From: Proteiniclasticum ruminis
GTDB taxonomy: Bacteria; Bacillota; Clostridia; Clostridiales; Clostridiaceae
Assembly: GCF_900115135.1 (NCBI RefSeq)
Contig: NZ_FOVK01000004.1
Span: 155,949 to 219,948, forward strand
Length of the DNA stretch: 64,000 bases
Reading direction: 5' to 3'
Positions 8,837-17,054 of the stretch are shown here, one piece after another. Each line of letters starts with the position of its first letter. Position 1 is the stretch's first letter. Made by a program: the position numbers and the translations under genes. Below the pieces are notes generated by a model. That model saw nothing but the letters and a program-made list of their open reading frames with translations. It searched no databases and was not told the origin of the DNA.

Positions 8837-9664
8837 TTATTCTTCCCAAAGGATGGGCACAAGCTTCTTTAGAAGAACTCCATCCGCTTCCTCATAAAGA
8901 GGGAAGGACTCTTCCTCCTTGGATACAAGAAGCCTTTCTATCGAGTCTTCTCCTTCTGAAGAAGTTTCATACTCCAAGAGAAGATAAGCTGTATCCTTTT
9001 CTGGTCTGTACTCTTCCAGATTCTCAGAAGAAGGAATCACTGTTTCCTTTCTGATGGTATGGTCTTTTCCCATCTCAAAAATTCTAACGGTTTCCGGTGC
9101 AGCTTTATACAGAAAGCTCACCTTGAACTTCATCTGATATCCTTCGTTGTTTCCGATCTCGTCATAGGAGGCATCTTCTGAAAGCATCACCGCACTGAGA
9201 TGATCCACTTGATAGCCCATGTCATCAGACCGCTGCATGAAAACCTCTCCGTTCTCATCCTGGCGAATCCGGTAGGGATAGAAAATCTGATTTTTCTCTG
9301 TGAAGTAGAGCACCGCCTCCACATCTAACGCGGTTCCGCCTCCCTCTCCCACGCTGGCAGTGATATTCATGTCTGAAAGATGGCCACTGGTGACCTGCTC
9401 CTGATAACTTTCTCCATCTTTTTTTGTTACAGAAGGAGAAAAAAAGAAATATCCTTTCTCCTCTTTCACCTCATAGGTTTCCGTTTCTTCATCATAGACC
9501 ACTGCTGGAAGATCTTCTTCCGCAAGATGACCCATCCGGTCTGTCCGTAGGTACACCCCGATGAACCTTCCTTTGGAAACCTGCTCCTCCTCTTTCGCCA
9601 GCTGACATCCTGTGATCATCATGATCCCCAATAGGAGACCACCAATCAAAAATCTACGCTTCAT
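8837..9664 (-). CDS. Hypothetical lipoprotein
   Basis: A 275-residue secreted lipoprotein of unknown function. The N-terminus MKRRFLIGGLLLGIMMITGC is a lipoprotein signal with the acylated Cys at about residue 20. The mature part is acidic and rich in Glu/Asp and beta-prone segments with no domain I recognise. ATG 9664 has GGAGGA 6 nt upstream and overlaps the end of the HTH gene by 11 nt, so it is the last gene of a three-gene operon (DUF2975-like, HTH, lipoprotein) and is probably under the same operators. Confidence 0.75.
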   Translation of the reverse strand: MKRRFLIGGLLLGIMMITGCQLAKEEEQVSKGRFIGVYLRTDRMGHLAEEDLPAVVYDEETETYEVKEEKGYFFFSPSVTKKDGESYQEQVTSGHLSDMNITASVGEGGGTALDVEAVLYFTEKNQIFYPYRIRQDENGEVFMQRSDDMGYQVDHLSAVMLSEDASYDEIGNNEGYQMKFKVSFLYKAAPETVRIFEMGKDHTIRKETVIPSSENLEEYRPEKDTAYLLLEYETSSEGEDSIERLLVSKEEESFPLYEEADGVLLKKLVPILWEE

Positions 9665-9884
9665 ATTCTTCCTCCTCCAATTCCCCATCAAACTTCAACA
9701 GATCCCCCACATCACACCCAAGAAAATAACAGATTCGGTTTATCGTATGGAACCTGATGCCTTTCGCCTTTCCACTTCTTAAAATGGAGAGATTGGCTTC
9801 TGTGATCCCCACAAGACCGCAAAGCTCCTTTGCTGTCATGCCCCGCTCTTTCAGCATCTCATCCAGATGCACGTTAATCGCCAA
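9654..9884 (-). CDS. Small Cro/CI-type HTH regulator (YozG-like)
   Basis: A 76-residue protein that is almost entirely one HTH domain: MTAKELCGLVGITEANLSIL, then GKAKGIRFHTINRICYFLGC and CDVGDLLKF. This matches the YozG/HTH_26 small regulators that are usually encoded beside DUF2975 membrane proteins, as here. The start codon is TTG at 9884, chosen because GGAGGG lies 6 nt upstream and no ATG precedes the HTH. It probably binds the paired palindromes upstream of the operon (10903-10967) as an autorepressor (inference). Confidence 0.85.
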   Translation of the reverse strand: MAINVHLDEMLKERGMTAKELCGLVGITEANLSILRSGKAKGIRFHTINRICYFLGCDVGDLLKFDGELEEEEYEA

Positions 9885-9899
9885 GAAACTCCCTCCTTT

Positions 9900-10886
9900 T
9901 TATATGAACAGGTCGTTGTCTTCTCTCAGCGCTTTGTTTTCCTTCAAAAGCACTGTCAGAAGATAGATCCCGATGGATGCCATCATGGGCAGAACAGGCA
10001 GTAGGAGGGTCACTTCCATGGAAAGGATGTTCCCAAGAAGAAGCAGCTGCAGGAAGTGATAGGAAAGGTTCATCAGAACCGTCGTCTGGATGAGCGTAAC
10101 ACTCCCTTTTCCAAGCCGCTCTGAGAGGGCCATGGTCTCTTCTGAAGTCCCTTTTTTTGAAATTTCCAGAAGCTTCGCTCCCCGATAAAGAAGTGGGATA
10201 CCCAGAAGGTACGGAAGAGCGCCCAGTAAAAACTGCAACAGAAGGAAAAACTGGCTGATGGTAAGATTGTCATTTCCATAGAGACCACCGAGCATTGCAG
10301 TATTTCCTTGGATGAGGGTTTCACTTTTAGAGATCCACTGCCACAGCAGAGGTCCCATCACTTGAAAAACAAAAAGAAGAAACATGAGATAAAGTGCTCC
10401 TTGACCATAGGCAAAAAGACCGGTACGGTCCTGTTCTTTTAGGGCCTGAAGTGCAGACAGAACGATGTAAGAAAAGAGAAGAGAATACAGCATTCCGCCC
10501 ATGATCGTGGAAAAAACTGTCTCCCCGCCAACGTCTCCATAAAGCGCTGCCAACCCTTTTGGATTCATCAGCTGATACAAGGATAAAAAAAGAAGCCCAC
10601 TTCCAGCTGCTAAAATCAGTTCCCGTAACTTCCTCTCTTTTTTTCGTCTGAGGAACAGCACATATAAAGGAGACAACGACACATCCAGATAAAGAAGCCA
10701 GGCCAGCACATTATAAAATCCTCCCTTTAAGGAAAGACTTCTCAAGATCTTTGCGAGGGGCACGAGAGGAAAAGAGAAAGCGGAAAGAAACAGTTCTGGA
10801 GAATTTCTGCGAAACAGAAGCAGAAGGAGAAGAATCGAGGAGAGCATCCCCGCACTGATGGTCCAGAACTTTTTGGATGGAAGCAT
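9900..10886 (-). CDS. DUF2975-like multipass membrane protein
   Basis: A 328-residue integral membrane protein with about eight hydrophobic segments. The C-terminus LLKENKALREDNDLFI is the characteristic tail of DUF2975 proteins, whose genes are usually followed by a YozG-type HTH, as here 15 nt downstream. It is longer than typical DUF2975 proteins (~150-200 aa), so it carries an extra N-terminal membrane module. ATG 10886 is preceded by AAGGTG at 7-8 nt; a GTG at 10895 overlaps that Shine-Dalgarno and is rejected. Function unknown; it may sense or sequester the HTH partner. Confidence 0.65.
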   Translation of the reverse strand: MLPSKKFWTISAGMLSSILLLLLLFRRNSPELFLSAFSFPLVPLAKILRSLSLKGGFYNVLAWLLYLDVSLSPLYVLFLRRKKERKLRELILAAGSGLLFLSLYQLMNPKGLAALYGDVGGETVFSTIMGGMLYSLLFSYIVLSALQALKEQDRTGLFAYGQGALYLMFLLFVFQVMGPLLWQWISKSETLIQGNTAMLGGLYGNDNLTISQFFLLLQFLLGALPYLLGIPLLYRGAKLLEISKKGTSEETMALSERLGKGSVTLIQTTVLMNLSYHFLQLLLLGNILSMEVTLLLPVLPMMASIGIYLLTVLLKENKALREDNDLFI

Positions 10887-10902
10887 ACAACACACCTTCT
10901 TT

Positions 10903-10967
10903 TAATTATTGCAAAACGATAATTATTGTTCTTAGTGTATCATCAAAATTATTGTTTTACAATAATT
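10903..10967. promoter_or_regulatory. Two related palindromic operators upstream of the DUF2975/HTH operon
   Basis: Site A has arms TAATTATTG / CGATAATTA (10903-10925). Site B has perfect arms AATTATTGT / ACAATAATT (10947-10967). They are inverted copies of one core (ATTATYGTTTTRCAAT), with centres 43 bp apart, about four helical turns. On the minus strand a candidate promoter TTGTAA-17-TACACT overlaps site B. This is the expected layout for autoregulation by the HTH protein. Confidence 0.6.
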
Positions 10968-11080
10968 ATTAGAGGGAACAGAAGATTTTCTTTTATTCTC
11001 TTTTAGAAAGATCGTCGAAATCATTTTTTATCATGAAAAGACCTTGGTCCTCCTTCTGCTCCAGTAAATCAAATCACATT

Positions 11081-11197
11081 TTGACATATTCCTTCTGCAG
11101 AATTACATTATGTGATATTTCCACTTTCAAGCTTCCTTCCTGAAGAATCTTAGAAGTGCTGTAACTGCCTAAGCTGAAGCTTTACAGTGGTTTTTTT
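11081..11197 (+). ncRNA. Candidate small RNA or attenuator leader (promoter plus terminator, no ORF)
   Basis: The promoter is near-consensus: TTGACA (11081-11086), 17 bp, TACATT (11104-11109). About 80 nt later a hairpin pairs CCACTTTCAAGCTT (11121-11134) with AAGCTTTACAGTGG (11177-11190) and is followed immediately by seven T. No ORF with a ribosome binding site lies between. It may be a short independent RNA, or a terminated leader of the MarR-carotenoid operon that starts 104 bp further on. No known RNA family is recognised. Confidence 0.5.
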
Positions 11198-11260
11198 CTG
11201 TTTTTTGCTCACGGGATGCTTTTTTTCTTCCTCTTCTCTACTCCTATAAACAGTATATCT

Positions 11261-11275
11261 GTTGTATAATACAAC
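11261..11275. promoter_or_regulatory. Promoter -10 and MarR-type operator of the carotenoid operon
   Basis: GTTGTAT-A-ATACAAC is a perfect 7-bp-arm palindrome that contains the -10 hexamer TATAAT (11265-11270), 32 bp before the MarR start. A MarR dimer bound here would block RNA polymerase, so autorepression of the four-gene operon is likely. The -35 region is weak. Confidence 0.6.
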
Positions 11276-11301
11276 CAAGTGAAAAATTAAGGAGGAAGAA
11301 C

Positions 11302-11721
11302 ATGTTTATCTGTACAATCAGTGTCTTTCACAAATACGGAAAACAGATTCTGGATGAGATGCTGCAGCCCCTTCAATTGGATTGGCGTTCCATGGTGGTG
11401 CTTCTTGTTGTGGATCAGGTTCCGGGCATCTCCCAGGGAAGACTCATTCCCTTTCTTCAGACGGATAAAGCCAATGTGGCGAAGCTTCTGAAAGAAATGG
11501 AAGAAAAGGATCTTCTGGAACGGAAAGAAGAGGAAGGCGACCTCAGGATAAAAAACTGTCATCTCACTTTAAAGTCTTCCGCACTGATGCCAGAGCTGAA
11601 GAAAATCATGAGAGACTGGGAAGAACAGTGTTTCAGCGGAATCACGGAACCAGAGAAAGAAGTGTTTTTAAAAGTATCCCGCCAGATTGGCTATAATCTT
11701 ACAGGCCACTGGAAGCTTTAA
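11302..11721 (+). CDS. MarR-family transcriptional regulator
   Basis: A 139-residue winged-helix regulator of the MarR family. The core reads LIPFLQTDKANVAKLLKEME (recognition helix), followed by the wing EEGDLRIKNCHLTLKSSALMPELK. The ATG at 11302 is preceded by GGAGG at 7 nt. It is the first gene of an operon with the carotenoid desaturase, synthase and prenol kinase genes. The palindrome over the -10 box just upstream suggests it represses its own operon and responds to a lipid or redox signal (inference). Confidence 0.85.
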   Translation: MFICTISVFHKYGKQILDEMLQPLQLDWRSMVVLLVVDQVPGISQGRLIPFLQTDKANVAKLLKEMEEKDLLERKEEEGDLRIKNCHLTLKSSALMPELKKIMRDWEEQCFSGITEPEKEVFLKVSRQIGYNLTGHWKL

Positions 11722-11765
11722 CATCATAAATCAAATAAGACTTACAGAAGAACGGAGGAAAAGTA

Positions 11766-13277
11766 ATGGGAAAAAAAGTATTAGTTGTCGGAGCCGGCAT
11801 GGCCGGTCTGTCTTCAGCCATACGGCTGCAGCATGCAGGGTATGAGGTGGAGATCTACGAACAGGGACCACAGCCCGGAGGCAAAATGCATCAGATCCAA
11901 GCCGAAGGGTTCACCTTTGATGTGGGACCGACTCTGGTCATGATGCCTTCCATCTATCAGGAAGTCTTCGCCCTGGCAGGAAGAAATCCCGATGACTACA
12001 TCCCCATGAAGAAACTGGATCCTATGTATGAGGTGTACTTCAAAGATGAACCCTACAGACATTATGAAGTAAGTTCGGATCTCACAAAGCTCATGGAGAT
12101 GGTGGAAAAGAAAGGACCGGAGAATGCCAGAGGCTTTCTTCAGTATCTTTCCGAAATCTACACCCGATATCAGGTGGCTCTTGATCACTTCATCACGAGG
12201 CCCTTCCGGAGCAAAAAAGACATCTACAATCCTTTTATGATGCAGCAGGCGCTGAAGCTCAAAACCTTTGACAGCGCGGACCATATGATGGCCTCCTTCA
12301 TGCCGGACAAGGATCTTCAGCAGATGCTTTCTTTCCAGACCCTTTATATCGGGGTATCTCCACAGAAAGGACCCTCTCTTTACAACATCATCCCTATGAT
12401 TGAACTTCTTTATGGCGTCTGGTTCATTGAAGGCGGGATGCACACCATGGCACAAGGCATGGCGAGACTCTTTGAGGAGCTTGGCGGTAAAATCCACTAC
12501 AATCATCAGGTGGATGAAATTCTCATCGCGGGTGGAAAAGCCCTGGGACTTTCTGTGAAGGGCAAGGCAGTGACATCAGACTATGTCATCAGCAATGCGG
12601 ATTTCCCCTACACCATGACCCACCTCATCAAAGAGGACAGCGCCAGAGGAAAATACACCAAAGAAAAGATCGACAGCATGGACTACTCCTGCTCCTGCCT
12701 CGTGTTTTACTGGGGTATGGATCAAACCTATGAAAAGCTTGCACCGCACACCTTTGTGATTTCTAAGGATCTGGATGACAATCTTACCAGAATCTTTGAC
12801 GGACGTCTCATTGAAGATCCTTCCATCTACCTTCATGTGCCCTCCCAGGTGGATCCTTCCATGGCACCGGAAGGCAAATCCAGTTTCTATACCCTGATTT
12901 CTGTGTCAGAGCTTGGCACTGGCACCTATGAATGGAACGAGAAGACCATCAGCCATTACCGGGAGAAAGCTTTTGAAACCCTCTCAAAGATCCCGGGCCT
13001 TGAGAACATCCGGGAGGACGTGACTTTAGAAAGAATCTTTACCCCAAAAGACTTTGAGCAGTCTTTTTCTGCCTATCGAGGCGCTACTTTTGGACTTCAG
13101 CCCACCCTCCGGCAGAGCAACCACTGGAGACCCCAGGCCAAATCCATGGAAGTGGAAGGACTCTACTTCACAGGATCCAGCACTCATCCTGGTGCAGGGG
13201 TCCCCATCGTCCTTCAGTCTGGAAAGATCTGCGCTGAGGAGCTGAGACGGGACGAACCAGGAGATGACTTCAAGTGA
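11766..13277 (+). CDS. crtN: CrtN/CrtI-type carotenoid desaturase
   Basis: A 503-residue FAD-dependent phytoene/diapophytoene desaturase. The dinucleotide-binding N-terminus is VLVVGAGMAGLSSAIRLQ and the family's C-terminal signature GLYFTGSSTHPGAGVPIVLQ is near residue 465. It introduces conjugated double bonds into phytoene (C40) or dehydrosqualene (C30). In non-phototrophic Bacillota the C30 CrtM/CrtN pathway is common, so that is the more likely substrate, but sequence alone does not settle it. GGAGG-like site upstream; the stop overlaps the next start, so the two are coupled. Acts at the membrane. Confidence 0.9.
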   Translation: MGKKVLVVGAGMAGLSSAIRLQHAGYEVEIYEQGPQPGGKMHQIQAEGFTFDVGPTLVMMPSIYQEVFALAGRNPDDYIPMKKLDPMYEVYFKDEPYRHYEVSSDLTKLMEMVEKKGPENARGFLQYLSEIYTRYQVALDHFITRPFRSKKDIYNPFMMQQALKLKTFDSADHMMASFMPDKDLQQMLSFQTLYIGVSPQKGPSLYNIIPMIELLYGVWFIEGGMHTMAQGMARLFEELGGKIHYNHQVDEILIAGGKALGLSVKGKAVTSDYVISNADFPYTMTHLIKEDSARGKYTKEKIDSMDYSCSCLVFYWGMDQTYEKLAPHTFVISKDLDDNLTRIFDGRLIEDPSIYLHVPSQVDPSMAPEGKSSFYTLISVSELGTGTYEWNEKTISHYREKAFETLSKIPGLENIREDVTLERIFTPKDFEQSFSAYRGATFGLQPTLRQSNHWRPQAKSMEVEGLYFTGSSTHPGAGVPIVLQSGKICAEELRRDEPGDDFK

Positions 13278-14218
13278 TGGAAAAAGAAAGAAAAGAAGAT
13301 GTCCTTCAGCGCTCCTATGAAGCCGCAGAAGACATCATGAAGCACCGTGCCAAAAGCTTTTATGAAGCTTTCAGAAGACTGCCTGAAGAAAGGTTTCTAG
13401 GGGTTTGCGCCCTTTACGCCTTCAACCGCTATGCAGACGACCTGGCAGATGGAGATGCTTTGGGGAAAACAAGAGAAGAAAGGCTGCTGGCCTTGGAAGA
13501 GCTGGAAAGAAACGTGAAGAACCTGTATCATGAAGAAGATCTCAGTTCTTCCTTGGAGGAAAGTTTCTGGCCCGCCTTTGAGGACACTGTGACCTCCTGG
13601 GGAATTCCTCTAGACGCACTTCTTCTTCAGATAGAGGGACAAAAAAGCGATCTCTCTTTTCAGAAGATCACTACTCTGGAGGAACTCAAAGAATACAGCC
13701 GGAAAGTAGCGGGGTCTGTGGGCAGAATGATGGTACCTCTTTTGGCACTGGATGAGAAGCTCGCTGAAGATCCGGACTTTCTAAAATCTTGTGAAGATCT
13801 TGGCATCGGCATGCAGATTACAAACATCCTGCGGGACGTGGGGGAAGACCTTCGGGAAAGAGACAGGATTTATCTGCCCTCAGACCTTTTGGAAGTCTAT
13901 GGAATAAAAGAAGAAATGTTAAGGTCCCTGAGTTTTGGAGAACACTTTACCGAAGAGTCTCTGCCTCCAGGGTTTGTCCCTATGGTGGAGCATCTCATGG
14001 AACTTGCAAACCCTTTGTATGAGGGCATCGCTTCCTATCTCCACTATTTCCATCCTGCAGCAAGAACCCCTTTGTTATCTGCAGCACTTCTTTATCAAGG
14101 CATCCACGGAGCCATCCGGAAATCCCGCTATAATGTATTCACAAAAAGATGCTATACAGATCCCATGACCCGGGCTAAACTGGTACTAAAGGCTAAGAGT
14201 CTTGTGGATCTTCTGTAA
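13277..14218 (+). CDS. crtM: Squalene/phytoene synthase family protein
   Basis: A 313-residue trans-isoprenyl diphosphate synthase (SQS/PSY family). Both Asp-rich Mg-diphosphate motifs are present: YADDLAD at residues ~52-58 and NILRDVGEDLRERD near 187-200. It condenses two farnesyl or geranylgeranyl diphosphates into the precursor used by the desaturase upstream. The start is ATG 13277 overlapping the crtN stop by one base; an adjacent GTG at 13274 is also possible (AGGAG at 10 nt). CrtM (C30) versus CrtB (C40) is not resolved. Confidence 0.9.
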   Translation: MEKERKEDVLQRSYEAAEDIMKHRAKSFYEAFRRLPEERFLGVCALYAFNRYADDLADGDALGKTREERLLALEELERNVKNLYHEEDLSSSLEESFWPAFEDTVTSWGIPLDALLLQIEGQKSDLSFQKITTLEELKEYSRKVAGSVGRMMVPLLALDEKLAEDPDFLKSCEDLGIGMQITNILRDVGEDLRERDRIYLPSDLLEVYGIKEEMLRSLSFGEHFTEESLPPGFVPMVEHLMELANPLYEGIASYLHYFHPAARTPLLSAALLYQGIHGAIRKSRYNVFTKRCYTDPMTRAKLVLKAKSLVDLL

Positions 14219-14250
14219 CACAGCAATGAACTAAAGGAAGGATAAGAAAT

Positions 14251-15693
14251 ATGGAAAACATCATCGGTCTCGCTTCATCGCTGGCCTATATTTTCTTTGT
14301 CATCGGTATTGCCACAGTGGTGGCAAAGAAAAGTCAAGGCGCTTCAGAAACCTCTCGAAAAGTGGTCCACATTCTGGTGGGCAACTGGGTTTTTTTAACG
14401 CCTCTTTTCACGGAGCTCTGGGCTGTGGTTCTCGTGCCCTTCACTTTTATCATCATCAACAGCCTGAGTCTTAAATACACGCTCATTTCGGCCATGGAAA
14501 GAAACGATGACAGCTTGGGAACCGTGTACTATGCAGTCAGCCTCTTCTTCCTCTCCGGCCTTGGTTTTATTCTTGGGTTCCGTGCGCTGCCTTATATCGG
14601 TGTCCTCACCATGGCCTACGGAGACGGATTTGCCGCCATTACCGGTAAAAAATGGGGTAAGAGAAAGCCGTTTCCTTTTGCACCTCTAAAGTCATTGGCT
14701 GGAAGCCTGACGGTGGCCACTGCGGCATTTTTAGCCACTTTTGGCAGTCTCCTCTACTTCCAAAAGGACTTCAGCACAGAGCGCAGTCTTCTCTTTATTC
14801 TCTTCATTGCACTTCTGAATGGTATTTTCTCTGCCTTCATGGAGCTCACTGGGAAAAAAGGCTGCGACAATCTGACTCTCCCCATAGGATCCGGACTTTT
14901 TGCAGTCCTTACCATGGAGTTTGGCACCCTGCCGTATTTTCTTTATCTGGCAGCAGCCCTTGCCATACTGGTTTATGCCTTCAGAAAAGAGGCCATTACC
15001 CCGGATGGAATGGTGGCCGCTCTTCTCACCGCTGTGACCTTATATACCCTTGGCGGATTTCTTCTGGGCTCCAGTCTCATTCTGTTCTTTATTCTTGGTA
15101 CCGGCGTCAGCAAGATGAAAACCAAAGAAAAGAGCGAAGCTGAAAAGACCCAGGAACATACAGGTGCCAGAAACTGGAAGCAGGTCCTGGCAAACTCACT
15201 TCCTGCTGTGATTCTCTCTTGGATCTACTTTTTCACAGATGAGCCCATTTATCTGCTTCTTGCTTTCACGGTTTTCTCTGCCGCAGCATCAGACACCTTC
15301 TCCTCGGAGATCGGGATGATGAGTAAAGGCAAGGTCTTCCATATCCTCACCGGTAAGCCTCTGCCCATGGGTGTTTCTGGTGGCGTGACCCTTCAGGGTC
15401 TTGTGGCGGGAATCGTCGGAAGTGTCCTTCTTTCTCTTCCGATTCTGCTGGCCTTTGGCCCAGAAGAATATCTTCTCGGGGTTCTTCTTGGTTTCTTTGG
15501 CACCATCATCGACAGCGTTTTAGGGGCATCCCTACAAAGAAAATATGAGGATGTTTCTGGAAAACTGCAGGACATTCCAGCCCATGCCATGGACCTGCCG
15601 AAGAAAGGATTCAGACTGGTATCCAATAATGCCGTGAATCTTCTCAGTCTCACCTTGGTGGCCATCGTAGGGTATGTGGTGACCACCCTTTGA
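14251..15693 (+). CDS. Fused prenol kinase (VTE5/phytol-kinase-like) and DUF92 (VTE6-like) membrane protein
   Basis: A 480-residue polytopic protein with two recognisable halves. Residues ~1-245 look like phytol/dolichol kinases: SRKVVHILVGNW, DSLGTVYYAVSL and a CTP-kinase block AYGDGFAAITGKKWGK with KSLAGSLT. Residues ~250-480 are DUF92 (TMEM19/VTE6): GARNWKQVLANSLPA, DTFSSEIGMMSKG, GVSGGVTLQGLVAGIVGS. In plants VTE5 phosphorylates phytol and VTE6 phosphorylates phytyl phosphate. A fusion would carry both steps of prenol salvage to the diphosphate, which would feed the synthase upstream (inference). GGAAGG precedes ATG 14251. Confidence 0.8.
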   Translation: MENIIGLASSLAYIFFVIGIATVVAKKSQGASETSRKVVHILVGNWVFLTPLFTELWAVVLVPFTFIIINSLSLKYTLISAMERNDDSLGTVYYAVSLFFLSGLGFILGFRALPYIGVLTMAYGDGFAAITGKKWGKRKPFPFAPLKSLAGSLTVATAAFLATFGSLLYFQKDFSTERSLLFILFIALLNGIFSAFMELTGKKGCDNLTLPIGSGLFAVLTMEFGTLPYFLYLAAALAILVYAFRKEAITPDGMVAALLTAVTLYTLGGFLLGSSLILFFILGTGVSKMKTKEKSEAEKTQEHTGARNWKQVLANSLPAVILSWIYFFTDEPIYLLLAFTVFSAAASDTFSSEIGMMSKGKVFHILTGKPLPMGVSGGVTLQGLVAGIVGSVLLSLPILLAFGPEEYLLGVLLGFFGTIIDSVLGASLQRKYEDVSGKLQDIPAHAMDLPKKGFRLVSNNAVNLLSLTLVAIVGYVVTTL

Positions 15694-15714
15694 TTTTAAG
15701 AATTGAGCATACAA

Positions 15715-15765
15715 AAAAAGAGCTGGCATCTATGAATGATTTCATGGCTGCCAGCTCTTTTCTAT
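15715..15765. terminator. Bidirectional terminator after the carotenoid operon
   Basis: Stem AAAAAGAGCTGGCA / TGCCAGCTCTTTT (15715-15728 with 15749-15761), with an inner TGAATGATTTCA fold. It ends the plus-strand carotenoid operon and the minus-strand small membrane protein gene. Confidence 0.85.
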
Positions 15766-15774
15766 GGAAACTCT

Positions 15775-16026
15775 TTATACGGTAGGCTCTTCTTCTTTAG
15801 GTTCATCAGCTGTATGCACGATACTGTTTTTCTCCAGTTCTTCCAGACGTTTTGTGAGATTATCCAGCGTATCGATCTGATGAAGAATAAAGGTCATGGG
15901 GATGGCTGTCATAAGAGCAAAAAGCAGAATGATTCCCCATCCGCTGAGTAGCGAATCACTAAACATTGTAAGGAGCAGTATCAGAATCATAATATTCAGG
16001 AAAAATAGAGCAACGAAATTCTTCAT
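15775..16026 (-). CDS. Small membrane protein with C-terminal coiled coil
   Basis: An 83-residue protein with two transmembrane helices (about residues 3-22 and 28-46) and a short predicted coiled coil (TLDNLTKRLEELEKNSI). It has no family name that I recognise. ATG 16026 is chosen because GGAGA lies 5 nt upstream; an earlier ATG at 16041 would place that Shine-Dalgarno inside the gene. It is the last of a row of minus-strand genes after the BlaI/BlaR group. Confidence 0.6.
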   Translation of the reverse strand: MKNFVALFFLNIMILILLLTMFSDSLLSGWGIILLFALMTAIPMTFILHQIDTLDNLTKRLEELEKNSIVHTADEPKEEEPTV

Positions 16027-16097
16027 GGTATCTCCTTTCATTCACGCTACATGATGATACTTTCTCAGAAGCACTTTCCCAAGTATGACCTTACACC

Positions 16098-16640
16098 TTA
16101 CTGTACTCCCTTTAGTGGGTAGATGGGGTCTAGGCTCCCTGCAGGATAATAGGCCAAGTCTTCCGCTGTCCAGTTGGTGGTTGTGAAGGCTTGCCGGTTC
16201 TGGTCCGGTAAGGGAAAAAGGTCTTTCTCCTCTGCCTTTCCACTCTTTTTGAAGAGACTTCCTGATGCAATCTCATAATAGTAATAATAGTCGTCTATGG
16301 TTTTCTCATGGGTGAAGCCAAAAAGATAGATTCCTTTTTCATCACTGCTGAGTCTTGTCTCTGAAAGCACGCCCTCTCCAAAAGCTTTCTCCACATTAAG
16401 GTCAAAAGCCGTCAGCATTTTTTCTTCTTCCACATCATATAGAAATACACCAAATGACGTATGAATGCCAATCTTCTCTTCTGTCTCATAAAAGAGATTC
16501 CCGATTTCAGCACGTTTTTGCGCTTCGCTGTATCGTGGTGTCTGAAGATAACTGTTGTAGTTTTCTATTTCCTTTTCTTTATCACAGGCTGCTCCAAATA
16601 GAAGAAGTACGCCCAGAATGATGAGCCAATATTTTTTCAC
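16098..16640 (-). CDS. Hypothetical lipoprotein
   Basis: A 180-residue lipoprotein: signal MKKYWLIILGVLLLFGAAC with Cys at ~19, then a soluble domain with Tyr-rich DDYYYYYE. GTG at 16640 is the likely start because GGGAGG sits 6 nt upstream; the longer ATG frame (16673) lacks this. Fourth gene of the blaI-blaR-like operon, 43 bp after the small membrane protein gene. The domain shape (FLYDVEEEKMLTAFDL, SSDEKGIYLFGF) hints at a beta-propeller-like piece, but no function can be given. Confidence 0.7.
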   Translation of the reverse strand: MKKYWLIILGVLLLFGAACDKEKEIENYNSYLQTPRYSEAQKRAEIGNLFYETEEKIGIHTSFGVFLYDVEEEKMLTAFDLNVEKAFGEGVLSETRLSSDEKGIYLFGFTHEKTIDDYYYYYEIASGSLFKKSGKAEEKDLFPLPDQNRQAFTTTNWTAEDLAYYPAGSLDPIYPLKGVQ

Positions 16641-16683
16641 ACTAATCCTCCCAGCATCCACAGAATGATGCATTCTTTCTTCG

Positions 16684-17043
16684 TTATTTTTCTCTGCTTT
16701 CTTTCAGATAATAGAGATCTTTTCGAAAAGCAAGATAGATCCATATGATGAAATAGGCGGGGATGAGAAGCATCAGCAGCGCAAGGTATCCGGACTGCTG
16801 AAACATAACAAATCTTCTTCCAGAGAGAAAGATGACAAAAATCAGCATGAGGAGGAAGAAAAGAAATGCTCCAGCAAGCAGAGCTCCGCTCATATGCATC
16901 AAATACTTGCCCATGAACCGGTCCCCTTGCTCCGTATCCAGGAATATTAGAAAAGCCAGTAGAATGGGACCTGGCCAGGTCCATAGAATATAGGATTTCT
17001 GGTCTACTTCTTCTTCTCTTTTCAGGATTTTAACAATCTTCAT
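16684..17043 (-). CDS. Small multipass membrane protein, BlaR-linked
   Basis: A 119-residue protein with three hydrophobic segments (about residues 24-36, 52-75 and 84-107) and charged ends. No known family is recognised. It starts 11 nt after the M56/BlaR-type gene, so it is co-transcribed with it. Two adjacent ATGs exist (17046 and 17043); 17043 gives the better spacing to GGGGGAG. It may be the membrane partner or target of the BlaR-like protein. Confidence 0.65.
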   Translation of the reverse strand: MKIVKILKREEEVDQKSYILWTWPGPILLAFLIFLDTEQGDRFMGKYLMHMSGALLAGAFLFFLLMLIFVIFLSGRRFVMFQQSGYLALLMLLIPAYFIIWIYLAFRKDLYYLKESREK

Positions 17044-17054
17044 CATATCTCCCC

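Noticed and set aside
10981..11301. Protein-coding gene between the DUF2975 operon and MarR
   Set aside because: No ORF with a start and ribosome binding site; the only structure is the promoter-hairpin unit listed as a candidate RNA.
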